Below are positions 6,797 to 17,247 of a stretch of 64,000 nucleotides of DNA, one piece after another. The stretch comes from Pseudomonas lini (GTDB taxonomy: Bacteria > Pseudomonadota > Gammaproteobacteria > Pseudomonadales > Pseudomonadaceae), in the NCBI RefSeq assembly GCF_964063345.1, contig NZ_OZ061318.1:1984001-2048000 (forward strand). The letters are read 5' to 3'. The translations under genes were made by a program, and so were the position numbers. Each line of letters begins with the position of its first letter. The stretch's first letter is position 1. The notes under the pieces are model-generated. The model saw only the letters and a program-made list of their open reading frames with translations. It ran no database searches and was not told the DNA's origin.

Positions 6797-8869
6797 ATGA
6801 ATCAGGAGCTGTTCCTGCGTCGCCGTAGCAAAGTTCACGTCCCGATGGGCACTGGCGGTGCCTCGCGCGCTCAGGTCGCGTCGGCTGTCCGGGAAGTCGC
6901 GGCGTTCCGATGCGTGCTATCAGAGCCTCTGATTGAGCAAATCGGCATGTTGTCAGCGACAGAGCTCAAGCTGTGGTTGCGCGACATTGTCGGAGTCCTT
7001 CGGCGGAAGACTGGCGCTCATGTGCACCACCGGCCGTTTTATCCTGACTTTCCAGAGCAGGTTCTGACGGCCTCAGAGGCGGAGTTGTACCTTAACGCCG
7101 TCATGCATTACCTCACACTTTGGCGTTTATCACCGAATGAAGACTCTCGACCTTCGCTGCTCGAAGGCAACTTCATATCCTGGGTTATCGAACCGGGAAG
7201 CATCAATGAGTTCGAGTCACTGCTCGAACCGCTGGTTTCATCGCGCACCTCGCTCTCCGAAGAGGAAACTGCCGATGTCGTCTGGTTTGTCCGAGAGTAC
7301 AAAAGCGATGTATTCCGTCTGCTGCCTGAGGTCGTCCCGTTCCGGGAGATCCGTGCACAGCTTGGCGGCGCACTTATCCTGCATGTCGCCAGCGATGCAG
7401 GGGTGGACGCATTCCTGGAGCGAAACGTCGAAACGGCGACTGACGTGCTACGACTCACGGTTGCGCTGAATGGAGGAGACGTGTCGCTGGCGACAGCTTC
7501 GACACGTTTCACAGCGATGAAGCGCTCCATGCGCCGTCTGCTGTTGCGCCTGCTCGACCACATACCCAACGCTACAGAAGACGTGATGCGACATGTTGAG
7601 CGCTGGAAGCGCCTGGCTGAAGTACTGCATCCGGGCGACTACGCCGACAAGTACCCACGAGCGCTCGCCGCCATCACGGCAGCGCGTCGCAACGAAGCGC
7701 CAGCTTCATTTGGATCACGTGTCGAAACATTGCTCGCCCAGCGTCACTTCGCAACGCTTACGCCCATACTACAGAGCCGTCCTGGTGAGTTCGCACGACG
7801 GCTGGACGCGACCCTGCGGTGCACGACGGAACCAGAGTCGGTTCTCGACGCGTTCGAGGCTGTTGCGACACAAGTGTCGTCACCTGTCCTGCTGCAGTTG
7901 CTGGCCCAAGTACGCGCTCCGCGCCCCCTGCCCCTGCGGGCCTTCACACCGAAAGGTTCATTCGCCAAAATCTATGGCATCAAGGATCGACGCGAACCGC
8001 TCACACCCGACGTGTTGGCTCGTGCAGCCCGAATCTGCGAAGACGCTCTCGTAAAGCGTTTTGCGTCGCTGCCGCCACTAGGCCGCTGTTTCATCGATCC
8101 AGAATTACGCGAATACAGGGTGCCGCTGGCGCAGCGTGCCTCATCGAAATCGCTACGTACGCTGGTGCGGGGCAGTCGGTTGCCTATACCTGACACACGT
8201 TTTATTCGCCTGTTCCTATGGTGGAAAAACGGTCGTGAACGCACTGACATTGACCTGTCGGCCGCTTTTTTCGACGCCAACTTCGTGTTCACACAAACGG
8301 TCGCGTACTACAACCTGAAGGATTTCGGCGGCTACCACAGCGGCGACATCGTCGACGCGCCCAACGGGGCTTCGGAGTTCATCGACCTCGACCTTGATGT
8401 CCTCGTCGAAAGGGGTATCCGCTATATCGTCACGTCTATCAACTCATTCACCGAGCAACCGTACTGCGATCTTCCAGAATGCTTCGCTGGCTGGATGGCC
8501 CGCACCGACACGGCGTCGGGTGAAGTGTTCGAGCCGCGATCCGTGTTCGACCGCATCGATATCGCATCCGACACAGTTATCTGCCTGCCATTCGTAATGG
8601 ACTTGCAGGAACGACGTATGATCTGGGCCGATCTGGGGCTCACTTCATCTCCACGATGGAACAACGTCGGGAACAACCTCAGTGGGATATCGTTGATGCT
8701 GCGGGCTTTGGTGCATACACCACGGCCTGATTTGGAGACTCTGTTCGATTTACATGTACGCGCACGGGGGGAACGAGTGGCTTCGCCCCAGCAAGCACAG
8801 GCGGTGTTTGCGCCTGATCAAGGGACAACGCCGTTCGATACGGATTTGATTCGATCGCAGTTTCTCTAA
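6797..8869 (+). CDS. Large orphan protein with TerD-like C-terminal domain
   Basis: A 690-aa cytoplasmic protein without signal or membrane segments. Residues 1-20 (LFLRRRSKVHVP) and the helical N-terminal two thirds recall the MXAN_6230/SCO0854 family. From about residue 470 the pattern RLFLWWKNG, RTDIDLSAAFF, YHSGDIVDAP, FIDLDLDVL and IRYIVTSINSF resembles the calcium-binding beta-sandwich of tellurite-resistance TerD proteins. The role of the family is unknown; TerD domains are linked to chemical stress and phage-related responses. I chose ATG 6797 for its GGGAG at 6782-6786; an ATG at 6752 lacks a binding site. No ter genes are nearby. The gene stands alone between cumA and the trehalose locus, which suggests transfer. 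Confidence 0.65.
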   Translation: MNQELFLRRRSKVHVPMGTGGASRAQVASAVREVAAFRCVLSEPLIEQIGMLSATELKLWLRDIVGVLRRKTGAHVHHRPFYPDFPEQVLTASEAELYLNAVMHYLTLWRLSPNEDSRPSLLEGNFISWVIEPGSINEFESLLEPLVSSRTSLSEEETADVVWFVREYKSDVFRLLPEVVPFREIRAQLGGALILHVASDAGVDAFLERNVETATDVLRLTVALNGGDVSLATASTRFTAMKRSMRRLLLRLLDHIPNATEDVMRHVERWKRLAEVLHPGDYADKYPRALAAITAARRNEAPASFGSRVETLLAQRHFATLTPILQSRPGEFARRLDATLRCTTEPESVLDAFEAVATQVSSPVLLQLLAQVRAPRPLPLRAFTPKGSFAKIYGIKDRREPLTPDVLARAARICEDALVKRFASLPPLGRCFIDPELREYRVPLAQRASSKSLRTLVRGSRLPIPDTRFIRLFLWWKNGRERTDIDLSAAFFDANFVFTQTVAYYNLKDFGGYHSGDIVDAPNGASEFIDLDLDVLVERGIRYIVTSINSFTEQPYCDLPECFAGWMARTDTASGEVFEPRSVFDRIDIASDTVICLPFVMDLQERRMIWADLGLTSSPRWNNVGNNLSGISLMLRALVHTPRPDLETLFDLHVRARGERVASPQQAQAVFAPDQGTTPFDTDLIRSQFL

Positions 8870-8929
8870 TACCTACGCCAGCCTTTACCGCTTGAAAACG
8901 ACAGCTCTTACTTCGGAGCTTTCCACCCA

Positions 8930-8961
8930 AAAAAATGCCAGTCAGCATAACTGACTGGCAT
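8930..8961 (-). terminator. Hairpin with A-tract on the left, leftward terminator
   Basis: An 11 bp perfect stem (8935-8945 with 8951-8961) is preceded by seven A, which become a U-tract in leftward transcripts. It could end read-through from the trehalose genes. It may also protect the 3' end of the TerD-like mRNA, although there is no T-tract in that direction. Confidence 0.65.
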
Positions 8962-9120
8962 TGGCTAAACCCCTTCCTGCGCTCCTCCGACTCTAGCGCT
9001 GCATTCTAGTCAGTGCCGGGCGTCCCATCATTCCCATTCCGTTACGGGATGGGTGTGATGTGCTGGATGTGATTGGGCGGCGGTTGCGGGCTCGGCCTTC
9101 GGACTAACGTCGAGCGTTTT

Positions 9121-9405
9121 TTTGTGGCGAGGGAGCTTGCTCCCGCTGGGCTGCGGAGCGGCCCTAAAGTCAGCAGCCTGGTTTTGCCAGGCATACCGCG
9201 GTGTTTGGTTTGGCGACTGCTGCGCAGTCGAACGGGGCGATGCGGCGTTCCGACAAGCCCCCTCACCACAGGGTTTTGTGGTGGTCTCAGGTTTCTTGGG
9301 GCTGCTGCGCAGCCCAGCGGGAGCAAGCTCCCTCGCCACAAGGGCAAGATCAAAAGATCGCAGCCTTCGGCAGCTCCTAAGGGGGCGGCAAGCGCCCCCT
9401 CACCA
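9121..9405. repeat. Composite REP cluster (types B and C mixed)
   Basis: The block holds a type B REP (9123-9165), degenerate copies with CACCACA instead of GCCACA ends (about 9266-9287 and 9398-9405), an inverted type B REP (9304-9342) and a half-unit of the type C repeat (GATCAAAAGATCGCAGCC, 9349-9379). No gene is seen between 8870 and 9416; the part 8962-9120 has no recognised feature. Confidence 0.8.
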
Positions 9406-9416
9406 CAAAGGTCCGG

Positions 9417-9707
9417 TTATGGCTGAAGACCGGTGATCAGATGAACAACCCCATCCTCCAGCATCATCACTCCCGGCACCCCTGCCACCGTCAACGCCTG
9501 TCGATCCATTCGCGTCATATCCCGCAATTCCACCCGCACCCGGGTCAGCGCCACCGGTTGTTGCGACTTGAGGTTATCCACTCCGCCAAGCGCGGCCACG
9601 ACATTCGCGGCCAAACCGAAAACAGGCTGAGCCTCCAGTTTCGGCTCATCCACCACCAAATCCGGCGTCAACGCTTTCCAGAACGCTCGCTGCATTTTCT
9701 CGAACAT
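9417..9707 (-). CDS. PTS EIIB-like protein lacking the active-site cysteine
   Basis: A 96-aa protein whose residues 30-95 match the glucose-family EIIB fold (VVAALGGVDNL then TRVRVELRD, then a GVPGVMMLEDGVVHLITG tail). In active EIIB domains the phosphorylated cysteine precedes the (I/V)TR(L/V)R motif; here the aligned residue is Ala53 (VALTRVRV). Phosphoryl transfer by the usual route should be impossible. TreP in the same locus keeps its cysteine, so this paralogue may be regulatory or a relic. It is the last gene of the leftward trehalose run, two bases after the PTS fusion gene, so co-expression is very likely. Confidence 0.8.
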   Translation of the reverse strand: MFEKMQRAFWKALTPDLVVDEPKLEAQPVFGLAANVVAALGGVDNLKSQQPVALTRVRVELRDMTRMDRQALTVAGVPGVMMLEDGVVHLITGLQP

Positions 9708-9709
9708 GC

Positions 9710-12244
9710 TCAGTTCTCCAGAATCAATGAAGTATCGACCGTCGCCTCGTGGTGCAGCCGCAGTGCATCGCGCACCTGCTCGGCACTATCCAGCCCCAGC
9801 ACCTGCTGGGCGATGGCTTGGCAGTCCAGCAGATCCATTTCACGAACCGTCGCTTTGATCGCCGGAATCAACGGCACGCTCACCGACAGTTCATCCACGC
9901 CAAGCCCCAACAACAGCGGCACCGCCAGTTTTTCCGAAGCCATGGCGCCGCACACGCCGACCCATTTGCCATGGGCATGAGCGGCTTTCACAGTGTTGGC
10001 GATCAGCCGCAGTACCGATGGATGAAAGCTGTCGGCTTGACTGGCCAGCCGGGGATGATCGCGATCCATGGCCAGGGTGTATTGGGTCAGGTCGTTGGTG
10101 CCGATGGAGAAGAAATCCACCTCGGGCGCAAACAGATCAGCCATCAGCGCCGCCGCCGGCACTTCGATCATGATCCCCAGCTTCGGCAGTTCGGTAAGCC
10201 CTAATGCCAGCGCCTCTTCTTCAAGCAGCTGACGGGCCAGCCGCAACTCCGACAGCTGCGTGACCATCGGCAGCATGATGTGCAGGCGCGCTAGCCCGGC
10301 GCTGCTCAGAATCGCCTTGAACTGATCGCGCAACAGCTGCGGACGCTCCAGGCATAAGCGAATTCCGCGCATGCCCAGGAACGGGTTGGTTTCGCGCTCC
10401 ATCGGCACATACGCCAAGGGTTTGTCACCGCCGACATCCAGGGTTCGCACCACCAGATTGCGCGCCGGCCCCAGAGCGCGGGCGATGGCGCTGTAGGTGG
10501 AGGCCTGCTCGTCATGGCTCGGCGCGTGATTGCGATCCAGATAAAGAAACTCCGAACGCAACAAACCAACGCCCTCGCCGCCCAGCGCCATGGCCTGTTC
10601 GGCTTCGGCCAGCGACGCGATATTGGCGGTGATTTCAAAGTGATGCCCATCGCGGGTACAGGCAGCAAACCCTGCATTTTCCAGCTCGTATTGCTGGCGT
10701 TTCTTTTGTTGCTGACGATTGGCTTGCAACTGCTCAATGGTGGCCAGCTCGGGATCCAGCTGCAACTCGCCCTTGTCGGCATCGAGCAAAACCCGGGTGC
10801 CATTGATCAGTGCCAGCACCTGAACCGGCAAGCCGCAGATCGCCGGCAAACCGGAGGCCCGCGCCAGAATTGCCACGTGGCTGGTGGCGCCACCGCCGAC
10901 CGTGGCGAACCCCAGCACCTTGCGCGTGTCCAGGCCAGCCGTTTGGGAGGGCGTCAGTTGCTCGGCAATCAGAATCGCCCCGTCGGGCAACTCCATCGCA
11001 CGATCCTCAACGCCGAGAATCAGCTTGAGTACCCGTTGACCGACGTCGGCCAAATCCGCCGCCCGTTCCGCCAGCAAGGCATTGCCCAGGCTTTTGAACA
11101 AGACTGCCGTCGACTCGGTGGCCGCTCGCCAGGCGAAAGCGGCGCTTTTGCCGGCGTCGATCAGTGCCAGGGCCTGATCCAGCAGGCCAGGGTCTTCGAG
11201 CAGTTCCTGATGAGCCTTGAAGATGTCTGCCTGGGCGTCACCCGTGGCCTTGTCTCGCAACTGCTGCAAGGCCAGAGCCGCCTCAGCCAACGCCCGGGAC
11301 AGGTGTTCGCGCTCAACTTGAGGACTCACACCGAACTCACTCACCTCGAGAGTCTGCTCGGCAATTTGCACCACCTGGCCAAACGCCGACCCCGGCGATG
11401 CACAGACGCCGCGCAGCACCTTCAGCGATGAGGCCTCAGCAGCAACTGTCTCGACCTCTGCCATCACCGTCACGGCTTCCCCGCAACCGGCGGCCAGCAA
11501 CTCGGCCAGCGTATTGATCGCCATTTCGGCATCCACGCCCGCCGCGCTGACCTGCAGGACGTCACCATGGGCGGACTGCAAGGCCATGATCGCCACCAGG
11601 GATTTGGCGTTCGCGCTGTCCTGCTGTTTATGCAGGCAAATGCTCGCCAAAAAACCTTTCGCCGCCTGGGCAAACACTGCCGCAGGGCGAGCGTGCAAGC
11701 CGTTGGCATTGGGCAGCGTCACCGGTTTGGAGAACAGCGCCTCCCCCTTCTGCGCAATGTCCTCATCGGCCGCCACTTCGGATGGATTCAAACTCAGCAG
11801 CGGCTGACCGCTTTCCACCACACCCGTTGCGGGCGTCAACCAAGTGAACGGCTCGCCGCTGACCACCAGCATCAAGGTCAACAAACTGCGGGCGTTCAAG
11901 GCAATGTAATCGGCATCGAACTCGATCAGCGCCTGCCCCACCACCACTCGCTGACCCTCCTCCACCAACCGGGTGAAACCCTTTCCGGCCAGGTTCACGG
12001 TATCGAGGCCGATGTGCATCAGCACCTGCACGCCATTGTCGTCGGTGATGCTGACGGCATGCCCACTGACCTGCACATTGCTGATCACCCCGGCCAGCGG
12101 TGCGCACAAGGTTTGCGAAGTCGGATCGATGCACAGACCGTCGCCGATCACGCGACTGGAAAACACCTGATCGGGCACTTGGTCCAGCGGCATCAGCACG
12201 CCGGACAAGGGTGCCAGCAGTTGCAATTGTTGGGGTGTGGCCAT
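9710..12244 (-). CDS. PTS fusion protein EIIA(Glc)-HPr-EI
   Basis: An 844-aa multidomain phosphotransferase. Residues 1-150 are an EIIA(Glc)-type domain with the phospho-histidine in HIGLDTV (His77). Residues about 172-260 are HPr with NGLHARPA (His184). From about 275 to the end is enzyme I with GGGATSHVAI (His456) and the PEP-binding GTNDLTQYTLAMDRDH segment. It would carry phosphate from PEP to TreP, all in one cytoplasmic chain, as known for NagF-type fusions of pseudomonads. Its place in the treP-treC-porin run points to trehalose as the sugar served. Confidence 0.9.
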   Translation of the reverse strand: MATPQQLQLLAPLSGVLMPLDQVPDQVFSSRVIGDGLCIDPTSQTLCAPLAGVISNVQVSGHAVSITDDNGVQVLMHIGLDTVNLAGKGFTRLVEEGQRVVVGQALIEFDADYIALNARSLLTLMLVVSGEPFTWLTPATGVVESGQPLLSLNPSEVAADEDIAQKGEALFSKPVTLPNANGLHARPAAVFAQAAKGFLASICLHKQQDSANAKSLVAIMALQSAHGDVLQVSAAGVDAEMAINTLAELLAAGCGEAVTVMAEVETVAAEASSLKVLRGVCASPGSAFGQVVQIAEQTLEVSEFGVSPQVEREHLSRALAEAALALQQLRDKATGDAQADIFKAHQELLEDPGLLDQALALIDAGKSAAFAWRAATESTAVLFKSLGNALLAERAADLADVGQRVLKLILGVEDRAMELPDGAILIAEQLTPSQTAGLDTRKVLGFATVGGGATSHVAILARASGLPAICGLPVQVLALINGTRVLLDADKGELQLDPELATIEQLQANRQQQKKRQQYELENAGFAACTRDGHHFEITANIASLAEAEQAMALGGEGVGLLRSEFLYLDRNHAPSHDEQASTYSAIARALGPARNLVVRTLDVGGDKPLAYVPMERETNPFLGMRGIRLCLERPQLLRDQFKAILSSAGLARLHIMLPMVTQLSELRLARQLLEEEALALGLTELPKLGIMIEVPAAALMADLFAPEVDFFSIGTNDLTQYTLAMDRDHPRLASQADSFHPSVLRLIANTVKAAHAHGKWVGVCGAMASEKLAVPLLLGLGVDELSVSVPLIPAIKATVREMDLLDCQAIAQQVLGLDSAEQVRDALRLHHEATVDTSLILEN

Positions 12245-12300
12245 GACGTCACCTGCTGTTTTGTTCTTTATAAAAGACGCTTGCGATCTCGCGGTACCCG

Positions 12301-12396
12301 GTAGGAGCTGCCGAAGGCTGCGATCTTTTCTCTTGGGCTCACTTGAATCTCAAGCGGTAGATCAAAAGATCGCAGCCTTTGGCAGCTCCTACCGGG
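12301..12396. repeat. REP pair, GTAGGAGCTGCCGAAGGCTGCGATC type (type C)
   Basis: Inverted type C units (about 12301-12330 and 12362-12396). The pair lies inside the trehalose operon, between the porin gene and the PTS fusion gene, and could limit the decay or read-through of the message there. Confidence 0.9.
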
Positions 12397-12407
12397 TTAT
12401 GCGGCGT

Positions 12408-13709
<1,302 letters not shown>

Positions 13710-13737
13710 TTAAAACGGTGTATTTATTGGTTAAGCG

Positions 13738-15387
13738 TTAGTGGTCGCTCAGGTGCAGAACGAACGACTCATAAGGTCGTAAAAAGACCTGTCGGCTCCG
13801 ATCCGGACAGTCCGGGTAGTTGCTGATCAGCAGACGTTGAGCCATCGCTTCATTGATCACGTCAGGCGGTAGTTCGACTTCGCACGGCGAGCCATAGAAG
13901 TTGTTCAACACCAGCAAACGCTCACCATCGCCTTCACGCACGTACGCCCAGATTCTCGTGTGCTCAGGCAATAACTGCCGATACACGCCGTCGGACATCA
14001 GCGCTTCACTGCGGCGTAGGGCAATCAGCTGACGGTAGTGATGCAGCACGGAATCCGGATCGTCGAGTTGATACGCGACGTTGATCTGGGCCGCGTTGGC
14101 CGGCACCCCGATCCATGGTTCGGCAGCGCTGAAACCGGCGTTCGGCTCGGCGTTCCAGTGCATCGGCGTGCGACCGTTGTCCCGGGACTTCTGCATGATC
14201 GCCGCCATGTTGTCGACGTCGCTGCTACCGGCTTCGCGCTTGAGCCGGAAGATGTTCAGGGTTTCGACATCGCGGTACTGATCGATGTGATCGAACCCCG
14301 GATTGGTCATGCCCAGCTCTTCACCCTGGTACACGAACGGCGTGCCCTGCAGGAAATGCAGCGCCGTGCCGAGCATCTTCGCCGACACCACCCGATGCTC
14401 GCCGTCGTGACCAAAACGCGAGACCACACGCGGCTGGTCGTGGTTACACCAGAACAACGCGTTCCATCCGCCGCCGGCCTGCATCCCGGTTTGCCAATCG
14501 GACAGGATGCGCTTGAGTGCGAGGAAGTCGAAATCGGCGCGAACCCACTTTTGCAGGTTCGGGTAATCCACCTTCAGGTGATGAAAGTTGAAGGTCATCG
14601 ACAGCTCTTTCGACTCTGGTCGCGAGTAGCGAATGCAGTGTTCCAGGCTGGTGGATGACATCTCGCCGACGTTGATCAGGTCATGGCCTTCGAACACTTC
14701 GCGGTGCATTTGCTGCAAGTAGTCGTGGACGTTCGGGCCGTCGGTGTAGAAGCGCCGACCGTCGCTGTTGTCCTCAGGGAAGTCCGCCGGTTTGGAAATC
14801 AGGTTGATCACGTCCAGACGGAAACCGCCCACACCTTTATCGCGCCAGAAACGCATCATCTTGAAGACTTCGGCACGCACCTGGGGGTTGTCCCAGTTCA
14901 GGTCGGCCTGCGTGTGGTCGAACAAGTGCAGGTAATACTGACCGGTCTGGGCCTCGTATTCCCAGGCCGAACCGCCGAACTTGGATTCCCAGTTGTTCGG
15001 CTGATCGCGCCAGATGTAGAAATCGCGGTAAGGGTTATCGAGGCTGCTGCGGGCCTGCTGGAACCAGGTGTGCTCGATCGAGGTGTGATTGACCACGATG
15101 TCGAGCATCAACTTGATCTCGCGCTTACCGGCTTCGGCGATCAGCAACTCGCAGTCAGCCATGGTCCCGTAGCTTGGATCAATGGCGTAGTAATCGCTGA
15201 TGTCGTAACCGTTGTCGCGCTGGGGTGAACGCAGGAACGGCGTGATCCACAGACAATCGACACCCAGCCAGTGCAGGTAATCGAGCTTGGCCACGACGCC
15301 GAGCAAATCCCCCGTGGGGTTGCCGGCGTGGCTGTGAAAACTCTTCGGGTAGATCTGGTAGATCACCGAACGTTGCCAGTCTTGCAT
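13738..15387 (-). CDS. treC: Alpha,alpha-phosphotrehalase (GH13)
   Basis: A 549-aa glycoside hydrolase of family 13 that splits trehalose-6-phosphate into glucose and glucose-6-phosphate. The (beta/alpha)8 motifs are intact: DIVVNH at 96-101, GFRLDVINL with nucleophile Asp192, the acid/base Glu242 in NVGEMSS, and NHDQPR with Asp317. The protein has no signal peptide, so it acts in the cytoplasm, as fits a PTS-imported phosphorylated sugar. Alternatives within the family, such as oligo-1,6-glucosidase, are less likely beside treP and treR. Some annotations name this gene treA. Confidence 0.9.
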   Translation of the reverse strand: MQDWQRSVIYQIYPKSFHSHAGNPTGDLLGVVAKLDYLHWLGVDCLWITPFLRSPQRDNGYDISDYYAIDPSYGTMADCELLIAEAGKREIKLMLDIVVNHTSIEHTWFQQARSSLDNPYRDFYIWRDQPNNWESKFGGSAWEYEAQTGQYYLHLFDHTQADLNWDNPQVRAEVFKMMRFWRDKGVGGFRLDVINLISKPADFPEDNSDGRRFYTDGPNVHDYLQQMHREVFEGHDLINVGEMSSTSLEHCIRYSRPESKELSMTFNFHHLKVDYPNLQKWVRADFDFLALKRILSDWQTGMQAGGGWNALFWCNHDQPRVVSRFGHDGEHRVVSAKMLGTALHFLQGTPFVYQGEELGMTNPGFDHIDQYRDVETLNIFRLKREAGSSDVDNMAAIMQKSRDNGRTPMHWNAEPNAGFSAAEPWIGVPANAAQINVAYQLDDPDSVLHHYRQLIALRRSEALMSDGVYRQLLPEHTRIWAYVREGDGERLLVLNNFYGSPCEVELPPDVINEAMAQRLLISNYPDCPDRSRQVFLRPYESFVLHLSDH

Positions 15388-15429
15388 GGCGGGATTCCTT
15401 CGATAAGTTTTGTACTGGCTATTTCTTTT

Positions 15430-15561
15430 GTGGCGAGGGGGCTTGCCCCCGTTCGGCTGCGCAGCAGTCGTAGAACCTGCAAATGCGGTGTGCCTGAAGC
15501 AATGACGTTGCAGATTTCAGGGCCGCTGCGCGACCCAACGGGGCAAGCCCCCTCGCCACAG
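15430..15561. repeat. REPIN, type B variant, between treP and treC
   Basis: Inverted REPs with GGGGGCTTGCCCCC cores (about 15430-15465 and 15525-15561). The pair almost touches the treP stop at 15568 and separates it from treC. Confidence 0.9.
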
Positions 15562-15567
15562 GATCTG

Positions 15568-17010
15568 TCAGGCAACACGATACCCAGGCCGAACAATCCT
15601 CATGCTCAACCCGCAGGTCAGAACAAACGGCACGACCATGGCAATCACCATCCCGACCACGAACATCGGAATGAATTGAGGAATGATCGAGATGAAACCG
15701 GGCAAGCCGCCGACACCGATCGCCGAAGCCTGGACCTTGTTCAGCGACAGGAAGATGCAGCCCAGCGCTGAGCCGATCAGGGCCGCATAGAACGGAAATT
15801 TGTAGCGTAGATTGACCCCGAACATGGCCGGTTCGGTGATGCCGAAGTAGGCAGAAATCGCCGAGGTCGAGGCCATGCTTTTGTCCCGCACACTACGGGT
15901 CATGTAGAACACCGCCAGTGCCGCGCTGCCCTGCGCAAGGTTGGACATGACGATCATCGGCCAGATGAAAGTGCCGCCCTGGGTGGAGATCAGTTGCAGG
16001 TCGACCGCAAGAAACATGTGGTGCATGCCGGTGATCACCAGCGGTGCGTAGAGCAGGCCGAAAATCGCGCCGCCGACCATGGGCGCCAGGTCGAACAGAG
16101 TGACCACGCCTTCGGTGATGAGAATCCCCAGATGGCGGGTCACCGGACCAATCACCGCCAGCGCCAGCACACCGGTGACGACGATCGTGGTGATCGGTAC
16201 CACCAGCAATTGCACCGCGTTAGGCACCCTCGCCCGCAGCCACTTTTCGATGACGCTCATCACATAGGCCGCCATCAGGATCGGCAGGATTTGACCCTGA
16301 TAACCGACCTTCTCGATTTGAAACAGACCGAGGATGTCGAAGTACGGCAGGCTCTGCCCCTCCAGCCCGGCCACCGCTTTGCCGTAGTTCCAGGCGTTGA
16401 GAAGATCCGGGTGCACCAGCATCAAGCCGAGCACGATGCCGAGGATTTCGCTGCCGCCAAAGCGCTTGGCCGCCGACCAGCCCACCAGTGCAGGAAGAAA
16501 CACGAACGAGGTGTTGGCCATCAGGTTGATCAGGCTCCAGAGCCCGTCAAGCTTGGGGTAGGCGTCCAGCAGGGTCTTGCCCTCGATGAACATGCCCTTG
16601 GCGCCGATCAGGTTGTTGATGCCCATCAACAGGCCGGCAATGATCAGCGCCGGGAGGATCGGCATGAACACGTCGGAAAACACCCGCACCAATCGCTGCA
16701 TCGGGTTGATCTTGTCGGCGCTTTTCTGTTTGACGTCGGCGATGGTCGAGGCGGTGAGACCGGTTTGCCGGCGCAGCTCGGCGTAGACCTTTTCCACTTC
16801 ACCGGGACCGATGACCACCTGGAACAGGCCACCGGTAAAGAACGAACCCTTGACCAGATCGATCTGGTTCAACGTGGCGCTATCGACCAGTTTCGGGTCC
16901 TTGAGAGCCAGGCGCAGCCGTGTGACGCAATGCGCAGCCTGCTCGAGGTTGTCGCTGCCACCGAGGCTGTGCAGCAGCTCAGTGACGATGTTCGGATAGT
17001 CATGGCTCAT
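15568..17010 (-). CDS. treP: PTS trehalose-specific EIIBC component
   Basis: A 480-aa inner-membrane permease that imports trehalose as trehalose-6-phosphate. Residues 1-85 are EIIB with the phospho-cysteine C28 in AAHCVTRLRL; from about residue 105 the EIIC domain has about ten membrane segments and the substrate-region motif ITGMHHMFLAVD. It lacks its own EIIA, so phosphate must come from the EIIA domain of the fusion protein two genes downstream. ATG 17010 matches the usual EIIB start (SHDYPN); an ATG at 17049 has no binding site. A paired operator for TreR lies about 55-96 bases upstream. Confidence 0.9.
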   Translation of the reverse strand: MSHDYPNIVTELLHSLGGSDNLEQAAHCVTRLRLALKDPKLVDSATLNQIDLVKGSFFTGGLFQVVIGPGEVEKVYAELRRQTGLTASTIADVKQKSADKINPMQRLVRVFSDVFMPILPALIIAGLLMGINNLIGAKGMFIEGKTLLDAYPKLDGLWSLINLMANTSFVFLPALVGWSAAKRFGGSEILGIVLGLMLVHPDLLNAWNYGKAVAGLEGQSLPYFDILGLFQIEKVGYQGQILPILMAAYVMSVIEKWLRARVPNAVQLLVVPITTIVVTGVLALAVIGPVTRHLGILITEGVVTLFDLAPMVGGAIFGLLYAPLVITGMHHMFLAVDLQLISTQGGTFIWPMIVMSNLAQGSAALAVFYMTRSVRDKSMASTSAISAYFGITEPAMFGVNLRYKFPFYAALIGSALGCIFLSLNKVQASAIGVGGLPGFISIIPQFIPMFVVGMVIAMVVPFVLTCGLSMRIVRPGYRVA

Positions 17011-17064
17011 GCTTGTTCGTCCGCTGTAGTTTTTTGTTATTGGCAGCATGCCGAAGCGAAAAGT

Positions 17065-17106
17065 ACTCGTCTGTACGAGTTATTGCAACAACTCGTACAG
17101 ACGAGT
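17065..17106. promoter_or_regulatory. Paired TreR operator between treP and treR
   Basis: ACTCGTCTGTACGAGT (17065-17080) and its exact reverse complement (17091-17106) are separated by 10 bases; each is itself an ACTCGT-N4-ACGAGT dyad. The spacing puts the centres 26 bases apart. GntR-family TreR repressors bind such dyads and release them with trehalose-6-phosphate. The position suits control of treP and possibly treR itself. Confidence 0.75.
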
Positions 17107-17247
17107 TTGATTTTGTTTACCATGAACCCGACAGGCGGCGACATTTCCTACCTCCGAAGTCAAAGAAACCTAAAGCCACATGGACAAACCCCTACCCTGC
17201 CCTTAAGGTTCAAAACCTTGAGCACAGCGCGGCATAGAGCCATCCCC

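Noticed and set aside
9028..9436. Several short frames between the TerD-like gene and the PTS genes
   Set aside because: They are translations of REP repeats, recognisable by recurring [14 protein letters not shown] and [13 protein letters not shown] peptides found at every type B REP.
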